Assembly: GCA_003427395.1 (NCBI GenBank)
Contig: BFEA01000286.1
Span: 72,380 to 108,493, forward strand
Source of the DNA: Chara braunii
Lineage: Eukaryota; Streptophyta; Charophyceae; Charales; Characeae
DNA length: 36,114 nt
Direction: 5' to 3'
Shown here: one piece after another, positions 1-9,884 of the stretch
How the letters are laid out: the number at the start of each line of letters is the position of its first letter
Numbering within the stretch: the first letter of the stretch is position 1
Translations under genes and position numbers: made by a program
The notes under the pieces: model-generated
Told to the model about the DNA's origin: nothing
The model's input: only the letters and a program-made list of their open reading frames with translations
Database searches by the model: none

Positions 1-51
<51 letters not shown>
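1..51. repeat. (AG)n microsatellite
   Basis: Uninterrupted AG dinucleotides from the first base; the window edge cuts the tract, so its true length is unknown. Confidence 0.95.
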
Positions 52-53
<2 letters not shown>

Positions 54-965
54 AAAATCAAATGAATCTACCGCTAGAACATGGAAATATACATTGCGCA
101 CATGCGCGCAATGCGCACCCAGATGCGCGGCGCGCGCCAGTGCGCGCGCACCCTGGGTCCACGCACAGCGCACAGTGCCGGTGCGCCGCAAGTATGGTTT
201 CAACAGTTCCTGCTCCTCTGTCGAAAGAGCAAAAGGAAAAAACAAAAACTGTTTTTGTTTCAACAGTTCCTGCTTTGCTGCATGAATGTTTTTTTAACAA
301 CAAACAACAGTTAAAAACCAACAAAAAACACAGTCACTGCTCCTCTGACCCTTTGGGTGGTCTGAAAATAAGTGTGTGGCTCAGAATGACTGCAAAATTG
401 GAATCTGCTGCCCAAGAGCGACCTTTCCTCTTTACAATCCCTGAACTGTGACCAACTGCAGAGGACTCTTCATGTTTGCTTTGACTTTTACCCTCAAAGA
501 GTGTGTTCCTCTTTAAACACGCCATGCCCCGTTGTCGCTCTTTGAAAATCTGAGTCATTCTATTCACACTTCTAGCTCTTCCTGCACCTTTCCCCCTCTA
601 TATGGTTGGGAAAGGAGCATGTGGTACAAAATGCAGAGCTACATTTCTGCCCCACAAGGGCCACAACGAGACTTTCCGTTGTCACCAACGAATCTTGTTT
701 GACCAGGAACATCTGCTGAAGAGTTCACACTCGAAAGGAAGTCCCCCCCCACTCTCGAAAGGGAGTTCTTTCTGGATGAAAATCTGAGACTTCTGCTATT
801 GGCATGGAGGGACTGGAGGCTATTTACATGCTCTAAAATTCTAAAACTAGTTCAATAGAATCAATACCCTTGAAAAGGGGGTTCGAGTCGGAAGCTTAAG
901 AGTGAATCAAAACGAACTTTTGGGAAAAGAAAAAGGAAAAAAAGGTGCTTTGGAATGTGAAACCA
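52..965. other. No gene recognised; two small repeats
   Basis: I see no coding domain. Bases 61-93 match the reverse complement of 16108-16140 with one mismatch, so they are the edge of a dispersed repeat. An 18-bp direct repeat, GTTTCAACAGTTCCTGCT, occurs at 197-214 and 257-274. The rest is unstructured to my eye. Confidence 0.6.
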
Positions 966-1005
966 GCGACAGTCAGGGGGCTTCACTGGCAGATAGCATA
1001 TAGAT

Positions 1006-1052
1006 GCATTCTTTTCTCTTTTTTTTTTTTTTTTTTTTCCCCAATAGCATTC
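1006..1052. repeat. T-rich mini-insertion with 6-bp direct repeats
   Basis: A run of about 20 T with flanking pyrimidines lies between two GCATTC copies (1006-1011 and 1047-1052), inside the LINE fragment. One GCATTC alone keeps the LINE colinear with its relative at 18598. This fits a retro-insertion on the minus strand that left little besides its poly-A tail. Confidence 0.5.
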
Positions 1053-1129
1053 GGACAGCAGACTGGACAATCAATTGTACTACATTAGACCAAAAAGACC
1101 TTGCGTCCCCCTGGTGAAAACACTGCCAC

Positions 1130-1231
1130 GTCCTTGGGGCATCTGTTTAAATTGGCACGATACAGATAAGATTAGCATGGCCCTGCGACGATTATCATGG
1201 CCCCTGTGCAAAGATGACACGGATCAATTTA
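1130..1231 (+). pseudogene. U6: U6 snRNA retrocopy with 14-bp target-site duplication
   Basis: U6 is the spliceosomal snRNA that pairs with U2 and the 5' splice site. This copy begins exactly at the U6 5' end (GTCCTTGGGGCATC), carries the central block ACGATACAGATAAGATTAGC, and then an imperfect second copy of the GATTAGCATGGCCCCTG segment followed by GCAAAGATGACACG. The usual 3' end after GATGACAC is diverged. GAAAACACTGCCAC flanks it on both sides (1116-1129 and 1232-1245), a clear target-site duplication, and the site lies inside a LINE coding frame. The insert is 102 bp, the length of plant U6 as I recall it. There is no poly-A tail and no sign of a U6 promoter; the upstream sequence is LINE. 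It is a dead copy placed by retrotransposition, not a gene. Confidence 0.85.
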
Positions 1232-1595
1232 GAAAACACTGCCACTCTTTGTACCCATCTAGGAAGTAAAAGAGAAACAATAGACCAGCTCCTGTTTTCT
1301 TCCCCAGGGCAGTAGCCTGGTGATGACGGAGGGACGCACTATGGGGAAGAACTATGGTAGGAGAAGAATGGACATGGGATTGGAGGGCAATATTGCTGGG
1401 TTGATGGACATGATCTGCCTAAGTTGATGCCTTTCCGAAGTAAGGCGTTCCATTTAGGAAGAAGGACACTAACCTGGGCGACATGGACGCAAAACTGTAC
1501 AGTTGCGAACAGTATGCTGACTGGGATTACCCCTCTATTTACTTCACTCTCCCTGTCTTCAGACAGCCTCTGAATTGAGGGGTCCTTTCCTAAGA

Positions 1596-2087
1596 ATTAA
1601 GCACTAGAACCATTACATCACTAAATGAAAAGGAGATCCAACAGACATGGAAAAACGAAGACGTTGTTGCTATGGGTAGCCTATAAGATCTTGGCTGAAC
1701 TACTAGCTAAGAGAATCAGGAAAATCAACAATAATGTTTTCACAATAGATCAAACTGGTTTTATCCCAGGCAGATACATACTGGACAATGTCATGAGCCT
1801 ATCTGTGAGGACGATGAAGAACAAAAAGATGCGGCCATACCTCTTCTTTGACATTGAAAAAGCCTATGACCAGGTTAAGTGGGACTTTCTGCAGGACTAC
1901 ATGAAAATATATATATAAAATGGGGCTAGAGTCCATCTTCAGAAGATGGGTAAGGGTTCTATACAATGATGCAAATGGAAGGGTCGAAGTAAACTGCAGA
2001 TACCAGACGCCTAAAAATGTCAGCATCGGTCAGACAGGGTGACCCTCTAGCAGCACCGGTCTTCCTGTTTATTATGGAAGCAATAGC
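1596..2087 (+). pseudogene. LINE reverse transcriptase fragment, frameshifted
   Basis: Part of the ORF2 reverse transcriptase of a plant-type LINE. A KGDPTDME block near 1632 is the usual lead-in to the fingers. The stretch 1672-1905 reads AYKILAELLAKRI, then IDQTGFIPGRYILDN, then FFDIEKAYDQVKWDFL, the RT motif containing the first catalytic aspartate. After a stop at 1918 the homology continues in another frame (FRRWVRVLYNDANG), and a further shift is needed for GDPLAAPVFLFIMEA. It then stops at a TTAA-type MITE at 2088. The YxDD catalytic box and everything after it are absent. It is a dead fragment whose 5' start is uncertain. Confidence 0.82.
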
Positions 2088-2291
2088 TTAAACCACCAGT
2101 GTGTTTCCCCGCTATGAAACCAATTATGCGCCGCGTATACAGCCGCAACTTTTGGGGCTCGCTCTCTGGAGCAAAATGGCTGGCGGCGCCAGCCAAAAGT
2201 AGGTCCGCGCTGATTTGTTGTTTTTTGGTGCGCACTGAGCAGGCCATTTCCAGCCCCAGAGAAAAGTGCCTCAGAAGTACTGGTGATTTAA
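2088..2291. mobile_element. TTAA-flanked MITE, GC-rich subtype (copy C1)
   Basis: Left end TTAAACCACCAGTGTGTTTC and right end AGTACTGGTGATTTAA form imperfect terminal inverted repeats with TTAA on both flanks. The interior shares CAGCCGCAACTTT with the copy at 3415. It has no coding capacity. It cuts the RT fragment after the GDPLAAPVF motif, so it is younger than that LINE copy. Confidence 0.8.
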
Positions 2292-2691
2292 ACCACCAGT
2301 ACATGGCCCCAGCCAACTTGAGAATCACGATCGAGTCACTCCGAAAAGAATCGGAGGTTCAGGCAACCGGATCAAAACGGCTGGCTGCACTGGGCAAAAC
2401 TGAAACAAAAACGCCACTTCGGCGTTTTTCGGCAAAACCTGGTGCGCATGGGCGGTCAAGGCTCATGAAGTTTGCCTCCGAAAGTGCTCCCCCAGTCTCC
2501 CTTGTCCCACATTTGTGTACTCCTCCCCGAGAATAGGCCCACAATTCTTTGGACAGTCCATCCAGGCCTGGAGTTTTGTCTGGTTCCGTGGATTTGAAGG
2601 TTTTCCCAACCCTGCAACATTTTCTTCTTGTTTCAATTACCTGCGCAGAGTGCGTTCATCTGTTTTGAAAGGTATAAAAATAAGCCATTTT
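2288..2691. other. Second MITE end sharing the TTAA, then unassigned sequence
   Basis: A fresh left end, TTAAACCACCAGTACATGGC, starts on the same TTAA that closes the previous element. I do not find its partner end nearby. The rest, to 2691, shows no domain. Confidence 0.5.
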
Positions 2692-2902
2692 GTTAAAACG
2701 GACGTTTTATATCTTTTGAACGAAATTGAAACCTACTTATTTGGGCCTAAGAATGTCACCTTTTGAAGATGCCGAACCCCCTTGGATGTATCTGGACTAC
2801 AGCTAAGTCCAGACAGACCCTCAGGAGCTAAAACGATGACATTTTTAGGGCCAAATAAGTAGGTTTGCATTTCGTTCAAAAAATATAAAATGTCCGTTTT
2901 AA
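2692..2902. mobile_element. Foldback element with about 70-bp inverted arms
   Basis: Arms 2692-2762 and 2833-2902 are inverted copies. For example CCTACTTATTTGG on the left matches CCAAATAAGTAGG on the right, and AAAACGGAC matches GTCCGTTTT. The roughly 70-bp spacer contains a small GTCTGGACT-type palindrome. There is no coding frame. This is typical of foldback or long-TIR MITEs; I cannot assign a superfamily. Confidence 0.75.
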
Positions 2903-3262
2903 CGATACGGCTGTCAAAAGTTCTTTGTAAACGGTTGCTAAAACTTTAAGAATTCTCTCTAGGTCCGAGGTTACCCCCTGCTGACCCTTTGAGTGATAGG
3001 ATGGTTGAGCTCCTTCCTTGCTTGGCCCTTCGTCTTTGTTTGAAAAAAAAACAACAATGTTATTCTTTCACCTCCCTCTCATTCTCTTATCCTTGCTCTC
3101 AATCGTCGCCCTCCTTCGCTTTCCACTTCTCCCATTCCCCAAGTTCCTGTCTTGTCTTGTGTGGAGAGCTCTTATGTGTAAAGGTCATTTCTTGCGTGGT
3201 TCAGTAGGCAGCGCTCCGCAAACACCATTGTTCTTTCCAAGCCTCCTATCCTTTGTGCCCTT
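2903..3262. other. No feature recognised
   Basis: Pyrimidine-rich stretch (3055-3150), otherwise featureless. No conserved coding motif on either strand. Confidence 0.5.
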
Positions 3263-3418
3263 TTAAACCACCAGTACCCCATACATCGGCCATGGGAAAA
3301 GGTAGAGTAGAAGTGTTCCTAGTCGGACGAATTTGGGCTCTCCTGTAGTGGCCAGTTCGTTCATCATTGTTGCGGCTTGTTAACCACCGCGACTTGGGCC
3401 AAGTACTGGTGGTTTTAA
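3263..3418. mobile_element. TTAA-flanked MITE, subtype B (copy B1)
   Basis: TIRs TTAAACCACCAGTACC and GGCCAAGTACTGGTGGTTTT, each with TTAA at the edge (3263-3266 and 3415-3418). The interior (GTCGGACGAATTTGGGC, CTCCTGTAGTGGCC) is the reverse complement of the interior at 8719-8876, so these are two copies of one 156-158-bp element in opposite orientation. Confidence 0.85.
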
Positions 3419-3598
3419 ACCCACCACCAGTATGTTTCCCTGCTTGAAAAACAAAGATGCGGCTCATTTACAGCCGCAACTTTCAGGCCGGGGCCGCTTT
3501 TGATAAAGTTCATCAATGGCCTTCGTCGTGTTTCCGGCCTCTGAAAGCCGCAGTGAGGGGCCCGCGGCTAATGTATGGGCCAAGTACTCGTGGTCTAA
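3415..3598. mobile_element. TTAA-flanked MITE, GC-rich subtype (copy C2)
   Basis: Begins on the TTAA that ends B1 (AAACCCACCACCAGTATG) and ends GGCCAAGTACTCGTGGTCTAA. The interior resembles C1 (CAGCCGCAACTTTC). The right flank is mutated to CTAA. Confidence 0.75.
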
Positions 3599-3647
3599 CT
3601 GCTATTTGTCTTGAGGCTTCTTGAGCAGGGTGCGTGAGCTTTTGAAT

Positions 3648-3756
3648 TACCGTCTTCACCCGAATAGAATGCTCGGTAATTATCGCCAAATCTGGGCTGA
3701 AAGTTGTGCCAAGGACAGCTATAATGACCGGGCGTTCTATTCAGGTGAAGACGGTA
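3648..3756. mobile_element. Hairpin MITE, TA-flanked (copy D1)
   Basis: TIRs CCGTCTTCACCCGAATAGAA and its inverse TTCTATTCAGGTGAAGACGG enclose a further inverted core, so the whole 105-bp unit folds on itself. TA lies on both sides, a Tc1/Mariner-like target preference. Related copies lie at 25824-26201 and, in enlarged form, at 28563 and 34129. Confidence 0.75.
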
Positions 3757-4149
3757 GCTGGGGAAAGCTGTCATTGGTCTGACTATTTTCTATCAACTTC
3801 CATGTACGCCTGTACTATTGTGACTCTCATGGTTGGGTTAGAAGGGAGTTGTTATTCTTGTAGAACTTTTTCCCTTTACATACTCCCGAGTCGAAGGCTG
3901 AGTCTAGAGTAGTAAGTCTGTGGTAAATGTATTACTCTTTTTTTTTTTTTTTCCGAATATTCTTTTCATATATTGCAAAATTCAATTGACGAGGGTGGGG
4001 ACCTCACATTTCAACCCGGAGTTATCCCGGCAGCGTCAGCCGGTTTAGCTTAGTCAGAACTAGCAAAATGAAATGAATTCGGACATCAAAAAAGCCGGAC
4101 ACACTATCCGCTACCAACCAAATCTTACTATTATAGACCCTAGGAACAG
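3757..4149. other. No feature recognised
   Basis: AT-rich with a T run at 3939-3952. No domain or repeat identified. Confidence 0.5.
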
Positions 4150-5890
4150 AGTGATCCCCTCATCTCTCACTGTCTGAAACACTGTGAAGAGCCTGAGCTG
4201 CCAAGACGGGTTTCTCACCACGCACCCAGTGGATACATCTCAAGTTTGCTTTTCACCGGTTCTCTCTTTCCTCCCGGCCAGTAGCGTTCCCACTGCCCCT
4301 CGTCACACTCCCACTGTTCAAGGTGGCACTGCTACTAGTAGTTCTGTGGACTTTACTCTGAGCTACTCTAAATTACTTCCCTCTTCTGTTGTTGAATTTG
4401 GGCAAAAGCCTTCACAGAACAACTGCAGGCCTATCAACTACGTTCCTTACTGACAATAGTTCCCTCAAATCTATCCGGGCAAACTTCTCATCCTTCCTGC
4501 CCAAAGCGCTGTGAAGAGCCTGAGCTTCCGAGACGGGTTTCCCACCACGCACCCAATGGATACACCTCAAGTTTGCTCTTCACCGGTTCTCTCTTTCCTC
4601 CCTACCAGTAGCGTTCCCACTGCCGCTTGACCACCTCTCACTGCCCAAGGTGGCACTGCTACTAGCAGCTCCGTAACTTTCGCCCTAAACTACTCTAAGT
4701 TACTTCCCTCTTCTATTCATAAACTACTACCGCGACCTTCTCAAAGCAACTGCGACATATCAACTAAATTTCGCATCCATCATGGTTCCCTCAGCTCTAT
4801 CGGGGCAAACTTTTCATCCTCACTGTCTGCAACACTGTAAAGAGCCTGAGCTGCCAAGACGGTTCGGCAGTTTTCTGATTCAGGGAATTGCCGATTATTC
4901 TTACACGATGCTGCTAGGTTCATCTCTCACTGTCCAAGATACTATAAAGAGCCTGAGCTGCCGAGACGGGTTTCCCACCACGCACCCAATGGATACACCT
5001 CAAATTTGCTCTTCACTGGTTCTCTCTTTCCTCCCTACCAGTAGCGTTCCCACTGCCCCTTGACCACCTCTCACTGCCCAAGGTGGCACCGCTACTAGCG
5101 GCTCCGTAACTTTCGCCCTAAACTACTCTAAGTTACTTCCCTCTTCTATTCATAAACTACTACCGCGACCTTCTCAAAGCAACTGCAGACATATCAACTA
5201 AATTTCGCATCCATCATGGTTCCTTCAGCTCTATCGGGGCAAACTTTTCATCCTCACTGTCTGCAACACTGTAAAGAGCCTGAGCTGCCAAGACGGTTTG
5301 GCAGTTTTCTGATTCAGGGAATTGCCGATTATTCTTACACGATGCTGCTAGGTTCATCTCTCACTGTCCAATATACTATAAAGAGCCTGAGCTGACGAGA
5401 CGGGTTTCCCACCACGCACCCAATGGATACACCTCAAGTCTGCTCTTCACCGGTTCTCTCTGTCCATCCGACCAGTAGCGTTCCCACTGCCCCCTGTCAC
5501 ACTCTCACTGTTGAGGGTGGCACCGCTACCACGAGTTCCTTCAATTTCATCCTGAACCAATCTAATTTACTTCTTCTCACTTGTAAAATACTGCAGCAGC
5601 CTTCTCAGAAGAGCGGCAAACATAACAGCTGAAATCCTCACCCAGAATGTTTCCCTCAACTCTACCAGGGCAATCTCATCATCTCTCACTGTCCGCAACG
5701 CTGTAAAGAGCCTGAGCTGCCGAGACGGGTTTCCCACCACGCACCCAATGGATACACCTCAAGTCTGCTCTTCACCGGTTCTCTCATTCCGCCTGACCAG
5801 TAGTGTTCTCACTGCCCCTTGTCACACTCCCACTGTTCAAGGTGGCACCACTACTAGTAGTTCGAATCCGTGAATTTTGCCCTGACTCAC
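4150..5890. repeat. Tandem array of about five 325- or 435-bp units
   Basis: The landmark AGCCTGAGCTGCCGAGACGG recurs, with variants, near 4190, 4515, 4947, 5385 and 5708. Shortened companions sit near 4840 and 5275. Spacings are about 325, 432, 438 and 323 bp. The two middle units are longer because each carries an extra segment of about 107 bp (TTGGCAGTTTTCTGATTCAG). Those two units appear only a few percent different, a recent duplication. Each unit has a short open stretch beginning with SLSCRDGFPTTHP, but stops break it in every unit and I see no known domain. It is best read as satellite-like tandem repeat, not a gene. Confidence 0.85.
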
Positions 5891-6835
5891 TCTAAAATAT
5901 CATACCAAACCAAGTAATTCCCCTAGTACCCAGCTTAGCAAGGGGCTTAGCCAACAGGCATGCAATACTCAACAGGAACATTGGCTAAGTCATTTGCAGT
6001 CTAAATGAACATGAGTTGATCTATCCTAACATGCAACCACATTCAATCTGTATAAAGGAAATTATCGCTATCGCTTTCGGCTGACCTTCCCCAACTTCGA
6101 CCCTAAAAAGTGTGTGCTAAGGCGCACACTATAATATGCCCACCAAAGCGATCTCCTGACACAGCTCAAATTTAGGACAAAGGTCGAATTAGGGAAACCG
6201 GTGAATCTAGCCTGTTCTGGCCAGCAGATGTATGACGCTATGGGGTCTAGCCATCAGAGAGCCTGCCCATCTAAATAGATTTAACCCACCAATGCGGCCA
6301 AATACTAACCATATACATTCAAAACAGTGAATCTATTGTAGTCAATACCAGAAGCAAAACCTCTGGATTTGGACATTCCTTGGGATCACATGCTCGCAGA
6401 ACTTCCAACTCGCTCCCACCAATGCTGCGGAATCTCCCACTGTCCACCGCATCGCCGCTCCGGATCGTTCTTCCTATAACAGAGCTAGTAGTTCTTGATC
6501 AGCGCGTTCCGCTAGATAAGTTTGCCCGAAACTCGGACCTGCTCTTCGCAGGCACGAGCGGTAAAGTTGTTGCCTCACCCGAAATTAATTAGGGCAAAAG
6601 AGAGAGCATTTCGGTAGTTTCCAGAAGTTATTTGTTTGGTAAGTATAGGAGCCGGGAATCGGCAAGGAGATCGCCTGGGGTCCATATTCCTGAGTGCAAA
6701 AGCACTCCCCCTCCAACCAAGCAGAAGTTGAGATATGAACAACCGAATCTTCCAGTCGAGGCGCCCGTCTTTCCACAACTCGTGACATCGGACTCGACAA
6801 GCACTCTTACCGTCAAGCGTCAGCCGGTCGTGAAG
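5891..6835. other. No gene recognised
   Basis: Mixed-composition sequence between the tandem array and a palindrome. Open frames at 6380-6592 and 6575-6886 overlap on opposite strands and match nothing I know. Confidence 0.5.
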
Positions 6836-6909
6836 CGGTAAGCCGCCGCTAATTCGATACCGAATTAGCGCCGGTTTAGCGCTCACGCGGCGCTACCGAG
6901 CGCTTACCG
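6836..6909. repeat. Nested palindrome
   Basis: Inner stem CGCTAATTCG (6847-6856), loop ATAC, CGAATTAGCG (6861-6870) is perfect. An outer pair, CGGTAAGC (6836-6843) and GCTTACCG (6902-6909), also matches. It could extrude as a cruciform or be the relic of a small inverted-repeat element. Confidence 0.7.
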
Positions 6910-7433
6910 GTTCTCCCCAACCCCTGGTTGTTGATGATCGTTCGGGTCAAATGTATTATTCTACCAAGACACAAGGTAGATTTTTTTTTTTGCCACAGCC
7001 AAGGACCAGGCTCCACTGATACTGTGTTTGCACTATGTTTGGAAGAACCTGACCAGTTCTACATCCGGATACATGCCTGCACATTTGCTTATTATTCCAG
7101 AGAAGGAGATGAAAATGTTAATGAAAGTTGAGAACTAGGGTTACTCGCACTTGTGCCTTCACGATGTAAAAGCCTTTATCCAAATGCTCCTGGGCGGTGC
7201 TATACTCGTCCTTGGACAGCCCAAAACTGCCCATAAAAGTGGGCAGATTCATGCTGGCACCGCACGAACATAGCACCAATGAGCCCTTCCCCTAGAGGTT
7301 ACGCTCCACTGACGCTATGTTTCCGCTGAGTTACCACAAGCATGGTCATTCTGGTCTGATGCCTTCTTCAGCATGAGTATCACATCTGCGCGCCTGCCCC
7401 TAAGAATCATAAATGGCTCACGGCGGTTCGACA
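6910..7433. other. No feature recognised
   Basis: No domain, RNA or repeat seen on either strand. Confidence 0.5.
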
Positions 7434-7610
7434 TTAAATCACCAGTGCGTTTCCCAGTCCTTTTTCTCCTATGCGGCGATAAATGCTCCACGACTTTCAG
7501 GGCTCTGCCTGCCGAGACAAAACGGCTGTGCATGCCAGCCAACAAAACTCGCCGTGAAGCATAAATCAGCGTTGGGAAACAAACAGCGGCTCGCAAGTAC
7601 CGGTAGTTAG
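7434..7610. mobile_element. TTAA-flanked MITE, GC-rich subtype (copy C4)
   Basis: Left end TTAAATCACCAGTGCGTTTC and degraded right end GCAAGTACCGGTAGTTAG. Size (177 bp) and the left end fit copies C1 and C2. Older than the others judging by TIR decay. Confidence 0.65.
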
Positions 7611-8330
7611 CAATTGACAAAACATTTAAAGCACTTGACATAACATAGTCTTATCTGAATGTTATCTCATTACAGAGCGAGGCCAGTTGTACCAAAATCT
7701 GCCTCACGGACCCTCGCAAGAGGGGGACCAGATACCTGAGGGGTTGGTTGCATTATCAGTTGAAGGTCAGGTCTAGGCTCATGAGAGTCACAATGTGTTT
7801 GACACATTTTCCTGGGGCTTCCCGTCTGAATGCACCGCTGTAATGAACTCAGGGTATCCCATGACTAACAGGAAGAAGGACAGGGACGATCAGGTAGCAG
7901 AGAGTGCAGAGGTTATGGGGAAGGAAATAATGTATGTCACTTCTCACCGTGAAACGTGGAGAAGTGATGCCCAGATACTGCACGCGCGCAACCACCTTTC
8001 CTTTGACGTGAAAATCGAGTGAGCTGGATTGTTCGAGCTGCTTGGCTACGGGCTCTCTGAAATCATCCACTTCCAGTGAACCAACATAAAGGTAGAATGT
8101 GACATTCATTAAACTCTCCCTTCGCTGAAAGAAGCGTGGAGTTGATGTGTGGCCCAAGAAGGTGTCATTGATGTTCGGCCCGACATAGTAGACATCAAAA
8201 GTGGTGTTGTCATAGTACACTCCAACCTGTCATCCATTAGAATTCACAAAATTCACATTTTCCATCACAAAACAAATGTACAAGTTATCAGCAAGCATTC
8301 AGTGTCAAGCTATCAGCACGCACACAAACA
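7611..8330. other. No gene recognised
   Basis: A 123-codon minus-strand open frame (7849-8220) overlaps plus-strand frames and shows no domain known to me. No repeat seen. Confidence 0.45.
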
Positions 8331-8336
8331 CGCACG

Positions 8337-8388
<52 letters not shown>
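8331..8388. repeat. (CA)n microsatellite
   Basis: CGCACGCACG followed by pure CA repeats to about 8385. Confidence 0.95.
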
Positions 8389-8718
8389 GAGGACATCTTG
8401 CTTGTCACAACCACCACAAAAAATCCGAGAAGCCTGGAACAAAGAACTTGCTACAGGTGCCAAGCCATAGAGAAGTGAGCTTCACAAACTTCAAAGCAGT
8501 CCAAGACGGAGAGGTCAGGAACATAGCACGTCTGGATTACGTCTTCAGTGCCTTAGGACGTACTCACACATGCAGATATCTTTCTCGCTATTTATCTAAT
8601 CTTTCGATGGATAAACTTCGCAATGTCTGCTCCGGCGAGCTTACCCCGCAGTGCATATCATCATGCTCAGCAGGAAATCAACATCAATACTCTAGCTACA
8701 TGCTGTCAGTAACTCTGC
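8389..8718. other. No feature recognised
   Basis: Unassigned sequence between the CA repeat and MITE B2. Confidence 0.5.
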
Positions 8719-8876
8719 TTAAACCACCAGTACTTCCTAAAGTCGTGCCCGTTAACAAGCCACAATTTTAGGAAACGTACGGGCCACTACAGGAGCGCCC
8801 AAATTAATCCGACTAGAAACGCTTCTGCTCTATTTTTCTCCACGGCTGTTAGCTGGGCCAAGTAGTGGTGGTTTAA
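8719..8876. mobile_element. TTAA-flanked MITE, subtype B (copy B2)
   Basis: TTAAACCACCAGTACTTCC on the left and GGCCAAGTAGTGGTGGTTTAA on the right, with TTAA at both edges (8719-8722 and 8873-8876). The interior (GGCCACTACAGGAG, then CCGACTAGAAACGCTTCTGC) is the reverse complement of B1. Confidence 0.85.
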
Positions 8877-8905
8877 GGGAAGATTCAAAAGGCATAAGTG
8901 AAGCT

Positions 8906-8976
8906 GAAGCTGACAAACAGTTTCATCACTCCACTCAGTCCACACGGAAACTGCCATGACCCTGTTTGTCAGCTTC
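8906..8976. repeat. 15-bp inverted repeat
   Basis: GAAGCTGACAAACAG (8906-8920) and CTGTTTGTCAGCTTC (8962-8976), perfect, with a 41-bp spacer. Matching AAGT/ACTT flanks lengthen it. Possibly a small TIR element. Confidence 0.6.
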
Positions 8977-9173
8977 ACTTCAGTCCTTCTGGTGTAGGCA
9001 ATTTGGGTGTGACGCTGAGCGGGGTTACTCTCCCCCCCAATAGGCAATTTGAAAGGGTTCACCTGTCTCAACAGTCCACCCCGGTACCGCAGTACCCCAC
9101 ACATACTTCCTTTTGTATCATGGGGCGGCGCTTAGAACTTTCCTGTAGGTTAAGGCCCAGGAACAGTAGAAGT

Positions 9174-9176
<3 letters not shown>

Positions 9177-9204
<28 letters not shown>

Positions 9205-9327
9205 CAAAACGGGCCCGGTGCCCAAGGCTGATATTACCAATTAGAAGATTGAGGCCAGGGTCCTCACATGACCGAACAGAACATGCTGAGAACCGGGCTC
9301 AGCGTCCCTCATATGATGATGATGACA

Positions 9328-9370
<43 letters not shown>
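9177..9370. repeat. Poly-T (28) and (ATG)n microsatellite
   Basis: T homopolymer at 9177-9204 and ATG triplets at 9312-9370. The poly-T could be the tail of a minus-strand retroposon. The sequence to its left is not recognisable, so this is left as simple repeat. Confidence 0.9.
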
Positions 9371-9371
<1 letters not shown>

Positions 9372-9430
9372 TTTCTGTGTAAACTGTGAGATAATCATAC
9401 TAATGATGATGATGCTAAAGATGATGATAA

Positions 9431-9660
9431 TTAGTATAGAAAAAATATAGAAGATTATGCTATATCAGCAATTCTGGTCTCCTAATCCTGGAACAACTCC
9501 TAGCCGTCCCTGTACCACGACATTACATCTCAGAGACAATGCCATCCTAGTCAACTTCAACCATAGCTGACCTGTCCTCGCCACCTAGACTATCCCTGGA
9601 CCCATAGGTTGTCAAGGCAGCCCCCCCCGGTTCGCCACTGGATTGCCTTCCTCCCTCAGC
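9431..9660 (+). repeat. Direct repeat copy 1 (possible TRIM LTR)
   Basis: Starts TTAGTATAGAAAAAATATAG and ends GATTGCCTTCCTCCCTCAG. About nine in ten bases match the copy at 9885-10112. If extended left to 9425 it runs TG...CA, as LTRs do. No primer site or coding region lies between the copies, so the LTR reading is only a possibility. Confidence 0.6.
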
Positions 9661-9884
9661 AAATCCCCAGATCTCTCTACAAGGCCTCACATTCCTGCCA
9701 TTTGCAGGTTACAGGGCAACGCCCCAGCTCCGGCCAGCGTCGTTCTGGCATCGGCAAACCAGGGGCACAGAACAAAGCAACTCTGCAGATATCAGTCCAC
9801 ATTCGATCACCTCTGGAATCCTATATCCCGAATGAGGAAGAAAGCCAGACCCCGCCAAGAGTTACAGAACACCAGAAAGCTTGA

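Larger units (their letters stand above)
966..1525 (+). pseudogene. LINE ORF2 C-terminal fragment (zf-RVT region), broken
   Basis: Decayed 3' part of a non-LTR retrotransposon ORF2. Read in pieces, it is colinear with the better copy at 18598-19359. LHWQIAYRC aligns with LQWQIAHRC, TADW with TNDW, PSRK and then RETIDQ with PSRK and RETIEH, the TWDWRAILLG block with PWDLRAILLG, and FHLGRRTLTW with FSIGRKSLLW. This is the zinc-binding zf-RVT region that follows reverse transcriptase in plant LINEs. The frame is interrupted by stops, by a T-rich insertion (1012-1046) and by a U6 copy (1130-1231). With those two inserts ignored, the alignment runs on without further gaps across both junctions. 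It is non-functional. The order is odd: this C-terminal piece lies upstream of an RT piece, so the two are separate insertions or a rearrangement. Confidence 0.8.

Noticed and set aside
1130-1231. Functional U6 gene
   Set aside because: Internal partial duplication, diverged 3' end, no upstream promoter elements and a target-site duplication inside a LINE frame.
4150-5890. Tandem array as a CRISPR or as a repeat-protein gene
   Set aside because: Units are over 300 bp without short repeat/spacer structure, and stops break each unit's reading frame.
9268-9450. Poly-methionine / poly-aspartate frames
   Set aside because: Translations of the ATG microsatellite.
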